Shown piece by piece: positions 54,824-63,840 of a DNA stretch of 64,000 nucleotides. Source of the DNA: Megaustenia siamemsis (lineage: Eukaryota; Mollusca; Gastropoda; Stylommatophora; Ariophantidae); NCBI GenBank assembly GCA_032433765.1, contig JAVIAB010000102.1, forward strand, positions 16,139,232 to 16,203,231. Direction: 5' to 3'. The translations under genes and the position numbers were made by a program. Positions within the stretch are counted from its first letter, which is position 1; the number at the start of each line of letters is the position of its first letter. The notes beneath the pieces were generated by a model. It had not been told where the DNA came from, did not search any database, and saw only the letters and a list, made by a program, of their open reading frames with translations.

Positions 54824-56078
54824 GATGAAGAAGAAGCGGTAGAAGAAACAGATGAAGAAAAAGATGAAGAAAAGATGAAGAAACGGAAGAAGAAAAAAGA
54901 AGATACCGAAGAAGAAACGGAACAAGAAACGGAATATAAATAGGAAGAAACGGAAGAAGAAAAAGAATATAAAGAAGAAGATACAAAAGAAGAGATAAAG
55001 AGGAGGAAGAAGATAACGAAGACGAAGAAGAAAAGGAAGATAAAGAAGAGAGGAAGATAAAGAAGAAAAATAAAGAGGAAGATAAAGCATAAAGAAGCGG
55101 AAGAAAAAAAAGAAGAAAAGGAAGATAAAGAGGAAGAATCGGAAAAAGAAAAGTAGAAATAAAGAAGAAGTTAAAGGAGAAGAACATAAAGAAGAGGAAG
55201 AAGCGGAAAAAGAAAAAAGAAGAAAAGGAAGATAAGGAGAAAGAAGATAAAGTAGAAGAAACGGAAGAAGAAAAAAAGAAAAAGCAAGATAAAGTAGTAG
55301 AAGAAAAAACAGAAGAAGCGGAAGAAGACAAAAGGAGATAAAGTGACGAAGATAAAGAAGAGGAAGATAAAGAAGAAAAAAGAAAATAAAGAAGAAGATA
55401 AAAAAGAGGAATATAAAGAAGAAGAAGTGGAAGAAGAAAAAAGAGAAAAAGGAAGATAAAGAGGAAGAATATAAAGAAGAAGAAGCGGAAGAAGAAAAAA
55501 GAGAAAAAGGAAGATAAAGAGGAAGAATATAAAGAAGAAGAAGCGGAAGAAGAAAAGGAAAATAAAGTAGTAGAAGATAAATAAGAAGAAGCGGAGGAGA
55601 AAAAGAAGAAAATAAAGAAGATGATGAAGAGGAAGAAGATAAAGAATAAGAAGAGGCAGAAGAAAAAGGAGAAAAGAAGAAGATAAAGAAGAAGGAGATA
55701 AAGAAGAAGAAGCGGAGGAAGAAAAAAGAAGAAAAGGAAGATAAAGAAGAAGATAAAGAGGAAGAAGCGGAAGAAGAAAAAGAAGAAAATAAAGAAGAAG
55801 ATAAGGAAGAAGAAGATAAAGAAGAAGAAGCGGAAGAAGAAGATAAGGAAGAAGAAGATAAAGAAGAAGAAGAGGAAGAAGAAAAAGAAGAAATAAAGAA
55901 GAAGATAAAGCGTTAGAAGCGGAAAAAGAAAAAGAAGAAATAAAGAAGATGATGAAAAAGAAGAAAAAAGAAGTGGATAAAAAAGATGATAAAGAAGAGG
56001 ATAAATAAGAAGAGGTGGAAGAAGAAAACGGAGAAGAAGAAGAAGAAGAAGTAGAAGAAGAAGAAGAAAGCCGTTAAT
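54824..56078. repeat. Polypurine tract (GAA/AAG-rich), 1.25 kb
   Basis: Almost only A and G on plus (GAAGAAGAAGATAAAGAAGA, AAGCGGAAGAAG), with T mostly in GATAAAG and rare C in GCGG. A loose period of about 60 bp repeats GATAAAGAAGAAGAAGCGGA. It follows directly on the stop of the 87-bp frame and may have grown from the LINE's A/G-rich tail. The minus strand is open as 447 residues of Phe/Leu/Ser; not a gene. Confidence 0.95.
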
Positions 56079-56636
56079 ATTGATTTGAATAGTTGAATTA
56101 CTTTGAACACTTTCTCTATGGTGATCTGTTTTATATAAGATATGCACAAAATCTTCTGTATAATTTTAATACCAGATCCTGTATTCCTCGTTCAAAACAG
56201 ACAGTGAGTATCCATGTTAGTCAGCAACAGTAGATAACCAAACACAAAACCGCATTACAACTACATGGCTGAACACATTAACCGCGAACGCTGGGGAAGA
56301 GGGGTGGGATGGGCTAGGGAAACAGGCAACAAGATGCAAATGTAAACAAGATAGCACAGCTCAAAAAGGCAGCTCATTAAAAACAAATGTCTGATTTAGA
56401 TTTGCATAGCAATTCTCTGCCCTGAAATCAGAGTTCTTCTACCCACAATCCCACACTCGCCACCTTTTCTCAGCCCACTTTCAGTGGCGTAACCCGATTT
56501 TTTTACGCCGTCAAGAGGGCTGGGAAGAGAGGAAGGGCAAAAAATAACCGTCACCACAGATTAAATGTGACGTGTAAGGAAAATGATAAAGCCCATATTT
56601 TACGAGCACCAATTTTGCATATTTTGGAGTTTGTAT
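56079..56636. other. Unique sequence, nothing recognised
   Basis: Ordinary composition; no open frame, repeat or RT remnant was found. Confidence 0.4.
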
Positions 56637-56712
56637 GAGGTCTACCTGGCTGAGTTGTTAGGGCGGTCATTACCCATCAGATAGGTCTGGGTCCAATTAC
56701 CAGATGTGCCTT
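56637..56712 (+). other. tRNA-like sequence (possible SINE head)
   Basis: GTCTACCTGGCTGAGTTGTT has a good A box (TGGCTGAGTTG). Downstream TCTGGGTCCAATTACCAGA forms a perfect five-base T stem (TCTGG with CCAGA), although the B box consensus is weak. An acceptor stem is not clear. It may be the head of a further, single-copy SINE in this window. Positions 56713-56938 after it are unassigned, with a G-rich patch at 56777-56800. Confidence 0.45.
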
Positions 56713-56937
56713 TTTAATCGACAAAAGCTTCTACGTTCTCCATGTAGATAAAACTGGTTCCGGACATGTTTTGTGTGGGGGAGAGGGGGGGGGAGAGAGA
56801 ACCGGCCTTCCAAAGGTGTACTGCTGGTCATATGGTGACTATCAACTGTATGGCCTTTGGGTGTCATGACAGACGGTTGGTAGCAAGCAATCATGATAAG
56901 TCTGTTGTTTAGTAAATTATTAGTTTCTTATGCCGAA

Positions 56938-56938
<1 letters not shown>

Positions 56939-56974
<36 letters not shown>

Positions 56975-57535
56975 GAATAGCTTCTCTCGTGGCAAAATCT
57001 GCCAACATTGGATAGACAGATCCAAACGCAGAATGAACAAGATGTATTCGCGGTGCCTGGCCTCGTCTCCTTTCTCCTGCGACTTTTGTCTTTTGAATTT
57101 GATATCAACGCTTCCTAGAATGTTGCTGCGCCATTAACAATTTTGTTTATTTATCATGTGCCACGATTTGATGCCAGATTTTTAATTTCTTTCACTGATA
57201 GAGAATTCCTTCAAGGAAACCATGCAAACATCCTTATATCTCAGCACTGGTCTGCCCTTTGGACTCTTTCCGTCCTTAAGTTCGCCATACAATATTTGTT
57301 TGGGAATACAAATGTTTGCCATTCTTCTTACATGACCCAGCCACCTTAGTCTACGACTCCTGTTGCCATGATGGATGGGAGTTTGGATCGTTGTAGGACA
57401 TTACAGTTGGTTACTTTGTCCTGCCATGATGGATGGGAGTTTGGATCGTTGTAGGACATTACAGTTGTCCTGCCATTGGATGATCATAATCTTGCGAAGA
57501 CAACGAACATGAAAGATGTTTAACCTTTTCTCCTA
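56939..57535 (-). mobile_element. LINE-epsilon 3' end with poly(A) tail
   Basis: The plus-strand T run at 56939-56970 is the poly(A) tail of a minus-strand element. Upstream in element orientation: KRLNIFHVRCLRKIMIIQWQ, NVLQRSKLPSIM, then RRLRWLGHVRRMANICIPKQ, ILYGELKDGKSPKGRPVLRY, KDVCMVSLKEF. A decayed end holds a C2H2-like CSFCVWICLSNVGRFCHERS. This order, including a terminal zinc finger, is that of a widespread LINE RT C-terminus. A 50-60 bp duplication (GATGGATGGGAGTTTGGATC, at about 57371 and 57429) splits the copy. RT catalytic motifs are missing. Confidence 0.82.
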
Positions 57536-57586
57536 TATATGGTAAATATAGGAAAATATAGGCTAAATATAGGCTAAATATAGGCT

Positions 57587-57711
57587 AAATATGTTAAAGA
57601 AAATAAAAATGTTTATCCTGTGTGTCAGGCCAAGGTCAAAATGAAGAGGAAATGGGAACCAGAGTGTGGCTGACACACAGGATATACATTTTTATTTTCT
57701 TTAACATATTT
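57587..57711. repeat. Inverted repeat, 42-bp arms, 41-bp spacer
   Basis: Arm 1 at 57587-57628 (AAATATGTTAAAGAAAATAA to TTATCCTGTGTGTCAG) and arm 2 at 57670-57711 are reverse complements with one mismatch. The spacer (GCCAAGGTCAAAATGAAGAG onward) is not repetitive. A small GGCTAAATATA repeat lies just left (57555-57590). It is capable of forming a long hairpin. Confidence 0.95.
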
Positions 57712-57785
57712 CATTTTTTTGTTTTGGATGTTTCGTTATTAGTTTTACTTACATATCCGTGTGTGTTTTTTTTTGTTTGTTCCTG

Positions 57786-57811
57786 CTGAAGGCCTATTGG
57801 GCCGAAACGTC
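57786..57811 (+). other. Hammerhead-like GCTGAAGGCC...GGGCCGAAACGTC motif
   Basis: CTGAAGGCCTATTGGGCCGA then AACGTC has a short helix (GGCC/GGCC) between CTGA and GAAAC, the layout of a hammerhead ribozyme core. The expected G-A pair after CTGAN is missing, so it is at best a degenerate core. Related CTGAAAGCCTATT units form the arrays at 59165-59975. Confidence 0.35.
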
Positions 57812-57916
57812 ATTTAATCTGTGTCGTCCACTAATCACGTAAAGCTTCTAACATACCATTTTTGTCCCTATTTTTAAAATTTTTCCTAACTACTGTATAC
57901 AATGGGGTGTCCGGTT

Positions 57917-57971
57917 TTGCGCAATCGATAGGCGGTTGGCTTACCACGGCAACAGCCGGGGTTCGTAATCC
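57917..57971 (+). promoter_or_regulatory. Pol III A and B boxes of SINE-B head 1
   Basis: A-box-like TTGCGCAATCGA at 57917-57928 and B-box GGGGTTCGTAATCC at 57958-57971. The B box carries one extra base relative to GGTTCGAATCC, which may weaken it. Confidence 0.7.
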
Positions 57972-58024
57972 TGGCGAGGACACCTGGGTTTTACTAATTC
58001 CCTAAAAATTAGTAGGAGCCGCGA

Positions 58025-58079
58025 TAGCTCAGTGGTTAGTGAACTGGACTACTACGGACAAGGGGTAGGGTTCGATCCC
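58025..58079 (+). promoter_or_regulatory. Pol III A and B boxes of SINE-B head 2
   Basis: A box TAGCTCAGTGG at 58025-58035 and B box GGTTCGATCCC at 58069-58079; both match consensus exactly at 33-bp spacing. This head is the one retained in single-head SINE-B copies. Confidence 0.85.
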
Positions 58080-58319
58080 AACCGACGGCTCCGGGTTCAC
58101 CCAGCCTTAAATGGGTACCGGATTTTTTCTGGGAAAGTAAAAGCAGCACGGACGTAATACCGACCACATTACCCCAAAAATCATGTGCTGAAGGTCTGTA
58201 AAATATAGGGTCACTAACACCATATTTCCCTATACGCCACTTGGCGTGACGGGGGTACTTTACTTTACTTTACTTACTGTATACAATGGCTTTGTGACGG
58301 AGCATGTGCAGATAAGAAA

Positions 58320-58912
58320 AGAAGATGTATAACGTGTCAGATAATAGGAGATGAGAGAAAGAAGGCAGTATAATGTGTCAGATAGTGGGAGATGAGAGAA
58401 ACAAGGCAGTTAAATGCGTCAGATAATGGGAGATGAGAGAAGGAAGGCAGTTAAATGCGTCAGATAATGGGAGATGAGAGAAGGAAGGCAGTTAAATGCG
58501 TCAGATAATGGGAGATGAGAGAAGGAAGGCAGTTTAATGCATCAGATAATGGGAGATGAGAGAAGGAAGGCAGTTAAATGCGTCAGATAATGGGAGATGA
58601 GAGAAGGAAGGCAGTTAAATGCGTCAGATAATGGGGGATGAGAGAAGGAAGGCAGTTTAATGCGTCGGATAATGGGAGATGAGAGAAGGAAGGCATTATA
58701 ATGCGTCAGATAATAGGAGATGAGAGAAGGAAGGCAGTTTAATGCGTCGGATAATGGGAGATGAGAGAAGGAAGGCATTATAATGCGTCAGATAATGGGA
58801 GATGAGAGAAAGAAGGCAGTTTAATGCGTCGGATAATGGGAGATGAGAGAAGGAAGGCAGTTTAATGCGTCAGATAATGGGAGATGAGAGAAGGAAGGCA
58901 GTATATGTGTCA
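58320..58912. repeat. 41-bp minisatellite (GTCAGATAATGGGAGATGAG)
   Basis: About 14 copies of GTCAGATAATGGGAGATGAG then AGAAGGAAGGCAGTTAAATGC, with GTCGG/GTCAG and CAGTTTAA/CATTATAA variants. Positions 58913-59164 after it are unique, with an 88-residue unrecognised frame. Confidence 0.94.
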
Positions 58913-59164
58913 GAGGATGTAGAGATGATGAAAGTTGGCAATAAAAACATAAAAAAAACATTTCTTTTATGCGACAACAACGAGGTTAGAGACAACTGTA
59001 CATTGTACACGATGACACATACCCAAACCTATAAACATTGGCATGGCTTTGTACAACTAGGGATAAAGGTACAGTATCAGAATGCAAATAAATCCAAAGC
59101 TGCTGTAATGCCGATGACAGAGGTGAAATGATTAAAAAGGGAGAAAAAAGGATATGGTTAGAGC

Positions 59165-59975
59165 GTTATGTGGGTGTGGGACAACACACAGTCGGACGAC
59201 GTTACGGTTCAATAGGCTTTCAGCGGGAGCAATGGACAACACACAGTCGGACGAGGTTACAGCTCAATAGGCTTTCAGCGGGAGCAACGGACAACACACA
59301 GTCGGACGAGGTTACAGCTCAATAGGCTTTCAGCGGGAGCAATGGACAACACACAGAAATAGATTTGTAAGCAAATAAAGTTAACAATACAAAGCAAAAT
59401 AATAATGAAATATCGGATAAAGAAATATTAAAAAAGAATGAAAAAAATAACTTCGATGGAGTGTTTGCTTTTGATCCGGCCATGTATGGCTTGAGGAGAG
59501 GTTTCTTCTAATTCATTTAAAATAATTTATTTCTTTTTACACATTTCACTCTTATTTTGATACATTGCATTAATTTTATTTCCTTACATTATTCTGTGTG
59601 TTGTCCATTGCTCCAACTGAAAGCCTATTTCTCCGCAACGTTGTTCAACTGCATGTTGCCTTTTGCTCCCGCTGAAAGCCTATTTTTCCGCAACGTTGTT
59701 AAACTGTATGTTGCCTTTTGCTCCCGCTGAAAGCCTATTTTTCCGCAACGTTGTTCAACTGTATGTCGCCTTTTGCTCCCGCTGAAAGCCTATTTTTCCG
59801 CAACGTTATTCAACTGCATGTTGCCTTTTGCTCCCGCTGAAAGCCTATTTTTCCGCAACGTTGTTCAACTGTATGTCGCCTTTTGCTCCCGCTGAAAGCC
59901 TATTTTTCCGTAATGTTATTCAACTGTATGTTGCCCATTGTTCCCGCTGAAAGCCTATTGAGCTGCAAAGTCGGT
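59165..59975. repeat. Foldback: inverted arms each containing 55-bp tandem units
   Basis: Left arm 59165-59430 starts with about 3.4 units of a 55-bp repeat (AGGCTTTCAGCGGGAGCAAT, GGACAACACACAGTCGGACG) and continues with an A/T-rich segment (59344-59430). The right arm 59521-59975 is its reverse complement: A/T-rich segment (59521-59595), then about 7 units (TTGCTCCCGCTGAAAGCCTA). The single-copy centre 59431-59520 includes TTTTGATCCGGCCATGTATG. No open frame spans it. Confidence 0.85.
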
Positions 59976-60042
59976 CGACTACGTGATGTGCTCCACCTAT
60001 GTAATGGTGTAGCCATATTTATTATTGTCTCCTTTTTTTGCA

Positions 60043-60642
60043 TTACATTATCTCATATTATATTATATTATATTATATTATATTATATTATATTATATTA
60101 TATTATATTATATTATATTATATTATATTATATTATATTATATTATATTATATTATATTATATTATATTATGTTATGTTATGTTATGTTATGTTATGTTA
60201 TGTTATGTTATGTTATGTTATGTTATGTTATGTTATGTTATGATATGATATGTTATGTTATGTTATGTTATGTTATGTTATGTTATGTCATGTCATGTCA
60301 TGTTACGTTACGTTACATTACATTACATTATATCATATCATATCATGTCATGTCATTCATGTCATATCATATCATATCATATCATATCATATCATATTAT
60401 ATCATATCATATCATGTCATATCATATCATATCATATCATATTATATCATATCATATTATATCATACCATACCATACCATACCATACTATATTATATTAT
60501 ATTATATTATATTATATTATATTATATTATATTATATTATATTATATTATATTATATTATATTATATTATATTATATTATATTATATTATATTATATTAT
60601 ATTATATTATATTATATTATATTATATTATATTATATATGCC
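60043..60642. repeat. Pentanucleotide array with variant blocks, 0.6 kb
   Basis: Blocks in order: (ATATT)n to 60170, (ATGTT)n to about 60290, short ATGTC, ACGTT and ACATT blocks, (ATATC)n at about 60330-60485, then (ATATT)n again to 60642. All keep the five-base register. Open frames of 120-233 residues reflect stop-free pentamers. Confidence 0.97.
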
Positions 60643-61290
60643 ATGCACTGCTATGCCAAATTGTGTTATGTTATATCATTGTCAAACAGTCAACACGTAT
60701 AATTTTTGTTCTTCATTTATTAGTCAGTTTATTGATTGATTTAAACAAAGCGGTTCACAGAGCTCTTGGCAAGCTCAAAGATGATCAGTCTTCCAAACAA
60801 TAGCTGACAAGTACTTGCATCGATAGTTCCTGTGTCACGCTGGCTATGCACACTCTTGGTCTATTATCTAAGTTAACCCACGAAACTTCTACAATATTTA
60901 ATTTCCCAAAGTATCAAAGTGGTGTCGCTGTAGTGTTGATTTAACGCGCTCGCCTGACGAACTAAAGGTACTCTGTTCGAATCACATTTGACAGTTCGTG
61001 GTCCAGTGACAACAGATCTGAAGATAGATGAGACCTAACTCCATCCATCCAATCGGGGATGGACGATAAGGAAAATGTTTTCTTTTCAGACGGAGCACCA
61101 AACATAATTATTGAATAAGAAAATAAAAAAAGAGTAGGCTGTATACTGCTCCACGTGCAAAGAACAAAATAGAAAAGTAACATTGAAATCAACTTTCGCA
61201 ATAATGAACTAGTTTCAGAAACTTACCCTGGTAATTGATGTCTCCTCAACGGAATGTATGCTCTGTTTGAGGTCTTCTTACCATTGTAGG
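60643..61290. other. Unique sequence; tRNA-like stretch at 60921-60985
   Basis: No gene recognised. GGTGTCGCTGTAGTGTTGAT then TTAACGCGCTCGCCTG and CTGTTCGAATCAC resembles a tRNA (A-box-like GTAGTGTTGATT, B-box-like GTTCGAATC) but lacks a convincing acceptor stem. It is more likely a SINE remnant than a tRNA gene. Confidence 0.4.
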
Positions 61291-61295
61291 CAAAG

Positions 61296-62710
61296 AGATG
61301 CTGACATCATTCAGGTATTGTGTGATAGACATAGCACAAAGACTCTTATCATCATCCAGGTATTGTGTGATAGACATAGCACAAAGACTCTTATCATCAT
61401 CCAGGTATTGTGTGATAGACATAGCACAAAGACTCTTATCATCATCCAGGTATTGTGTGATAGACATAGCACAAAGACTCTTATCATCATCCAGGTATTG
61501 TATGACAGACATAGCACAAAGACTCTTATCATCATCCAGGTATTGTGTGATAGACATAGCACAAAGACTATTATCATCATCCAGCTATTGTGTGATAGAC
61601 ATAGCACAACGACTCTTATCATCATCCAGGTTTTGTGTGATAGACATAGCACAAAGACTCTTATCATCATCCAGGTATTGTGTGATAGACATAGCACAAA
61701 GACTCTTATCATCATCCAGGTATTGTGTGATAGACATAGCACAAAGACTCTTATCATCATCCAGGTATTGTGTGATTGACATAGCACAAAGACTCTTATA
61801 ATTATCCAGGTTTTGTGTTATAGACATAACACAAAGATTCTTATTATTATCCGGATATTGTGTGATAGACATAGCACAAAGATTCTTATCATTATCCAGA
61901 TATTTTGTGATTGACATAGCACAAAGACTCTTATAATTATCCAGGTTTTGTGTGATAGATATAGCACAGTAATTCTTATCATTATCCAGATATTGTGTGA
62001 TAGACATAGCACAAAGATTCTTATCATCATCCAGGTATTGTGTGATAGACATATCACAAAGACTCTTATCCTTATCCAGGTATTGTGTGATAGACATAGC
62101 ACAAAGACTCTTATCATCATCCAGGTATTGTGTGATAGACATAGCACAAAGATTCTTATCATTATCCAGATATTGTGTGATAGACATATCACAAAGATTC
62201 TTATCATTATCCAGATATTGTGTGATAGACATATCACAAAGATTCTTATCATTATCCAGATATTGTGTGACTGACATAGCACAAAGATTCTTATCATTAT
62301 CCAGGTATTGTGTGATAGACATAGCACAAAGATTCTTATCATTATCCAGATATTGTGTGATTGACATAGCACAAAGATTCTTATCATTATCGTGATATTG
62401 TGTGATTGACATAGCACAAATATTCTTATCCTTATCCAGGTATTGTGTGATTGACATAGCACAAAGATTCTTATCATCATCCAGGTATTGTGTCATAGAC
62501 ATAGCACAAAGACTCTTATCATCATCCAGGTTTTGTGTGATAGACATAGCACAAAGACCATTATCATCATCCAGGTATCGTGTGATAGACATAGCACAAA
62601 GACCATTATCATCATCCTGGCATTGGTGTGATGGACATAGCACAAATACCCTAATCATCATCCATGTATTGTTGTGCCTGACACAGCACAAAGATTCTAC
62701 TCATTATCCG
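61296..62710. repeat. 45-bp minisatellite (GTGATAGACATAGCACAAAG)
   Basis: About 31 copies of GTATTGTGTGATAGACATAG then CACAAAGACTCTTATCATCA and TCCAG. Left copies (to about 61790) are nearly identical; the middle (61800-62450) is diverged with ATTATCCAGA; the right is again closer to the first type. Fifteen codons per unit leave a 368-residue minus frame (SITQYLDDDKSLCAM) and several plus frames open; artefacts. Confidence 0.96.
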
Positions 62711-62925
62711 GTTATTATTTTGATGGATATATCACAAAGACTCCAGTCATGACCCGGACATTATTGTAATGGACATAGCACGGAGACTCGAGTCATCACC
62801 CGGACATTATTGTAATGGACATAGCACGGAGACTCCAGTCATCACCCGGACATTATTGTAATGGACATAGCACGGAGAATCCAGTCATCACCCGGACATT
62901 ATTGTAATGGACATAGCACGGAGAC
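62711..62925. repeat. 46-bp minisatellite sharing a core with the 45-bp array
   Basis: About four copies of CCCGGACATTATTGTAATGG then ACATAGCACGGAGACTCCAG and TCATCA. GGACATAGCAC...GAGACT corresponds to AGACATAGCACAAAGACT of the neighbouring array, so it is a diverged subfamily with one extra base. Confidence 0.92.
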
Positions 62926-63084
62926 GTTAATCAACCAGATCGTGAAGGACCGAACAAGGAGATAATTATTCATGAATGGCTTTTTTGTAGAGGGAAGGGG
63001 GTTTACTGATGTGTAGTACTCTAGTTGGCTTCCGCAGTGTGTGTCCTATCCAGCACCATAGTTCTCGCTGTATCTATATAGACA

Positions 63085-63270
63085 ATGAATCAATTCACAG
63101 GAAGATGTATGCTTACAGCACTCGGAAAAAAATGACAAATAATCAACAACAGAAAAAAAGAAAGAACAAAATATGGACCGAAGCAGGATCGAACTATGAC
63201 TTAGTGGCGCAGCGCCTTGCCACGAAAAGCCAAGCTCTATGGAACACTGCCACTCAGCTCAAACAGGAAA
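63085..63270 (-). mobile_element. SINE-C, reverse orientation
   Basis: On plus: GAATCAATTCACAGGAAGAT, CAGCACTCGGAAAAAAATGA, CAAATAATCAACAACAG, CCGAAGCAGGATCGAACTAT (reverse B box), GCGCAGCGCCTTGCCACGAA, and GAACACTGCCACTCAGCTC (reverse A-box region). Of the SINE-C copies here it has the clearest tRNA-like head. Confidence 0.85.
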
Positions 63271-63584
63271 AGACTCAGTGTAAACAGTAAGGGCTAAAAT
63301 GTAATGGCCACATCGAAGAAACAGTCGTACTATCATGCACGATTAGTACTAGCCACTTTATTCCGACTGAAGAGAACAGCAACGTGTTGGGGTAAAGCCA
63401 AAACAGGTAAGTAAGAATATATTCGAGTGTTGCGTAGAGTAAGTGTAGTTATTTGGTGCCAGAAATAGAGTGTAAGTCTTAGAGGCAATGCAGCAGGAGG
63501 TCGACGCCTGGGAGTCATGACCCAGCCAGGTCCACCTCCCCTAGAAGCTAAAGGGCCGAAACACTTTCTCGATGGAGTCTTCTT
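63271..63584. other. Unique sequence; contains AAAGGGCCGAAAC
   Basis: About 310 bp, no gene recognised. Near 63548 GAAGCTAAAGGGCCGAAACA is a second, weaker relative of the motif at 57786. Confidence 0.4.
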
Positions 63585-63785
63585 CTGATGATCAGATTGC
63601 TTCCTGCTATGAAGCTCTGTACAAAGAGTTTCCGACTAATAGGGACAAATCTGAAACAAGTGCACAACCTCAAATACTTGAGAGCAATAGAAACATCAGA
63701 TGGAAGATGCACCACAGAAATAAAATGCAGAATAGCTCAAGCCAAAATATCAGATCAGAAAAAGGGACTAGTGGAGTAAACGATG
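63585..63785 (+). mobile_element. LINE-alpha2 internal fragment
   Basis: Reads GTNLKQVHNLKYLRAIETSD, GRCTTEIKCRIAQAKIS in the plus frame ending at 63779, matching 10743-10880 of the host copy (GTNLKQVLRLKYVGTITTSD). No 3' tail is present. Confidence 0.75.
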
Positions 63786-63840
63786 CACACATTAGATGGT
63801 AGATAAGGGGAAACAATCACTGTTTGCCACAAGAAAATAT

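Larger units (their letters stand above)
57906..58274 (+). mobile_element. Dimeric SINE-B, complete (15-bp perfect TSD)
   Basis: Bracketed by TACTGTATACAATGG at 57891-57905 and 58275-58289. Order: tRNA-like head 1 (57907-57983), 31-bp linker ending AAAAATTAGTA, tRNA-like head 2 (58015-58092), body (CACCCAGCCTTAAATGGGTA to CACTTGGCGTGACGGGGGTA) and a (TACTT)n tail. Head 1 can close with GTGTCC/GGACAC and head 2 with GGAGCCG/CGGCTCC. The perfect TSD and close identity to the dimer at 32438 suggest a recent insertion. It is transcribed by RNA polymerase III if active, and depends on a LINE for integration; LINE partner not identified. Confidence 0.95.

Noticed and set aside
54804..56147. 447-residue minus-strand frame rich in Phe, Leu and Ser
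   Set aside because: Translation of a polypyrimidine tract; low complexity, no domain.
58015..58092. Functional tRNA gene
   Set aside because: Acceptor ends pair and the A/B boxes are good, but the sequence is part of a SINE with body, tail and TSD, recurs in several copies, and the T stem does not pair properly.
60921..60985. tRNA gene
   Set aside because: Only box-like segments are visible; acceptor stem and T arm do not pair convincingly.
61585..62691. 368-residue minus-strand frame (SITQYLDDDKSLCAM repeats)
   Set aside because: Product of the 45-bp period; the plus strand is equally open and unit length changes to 46 bp next door.
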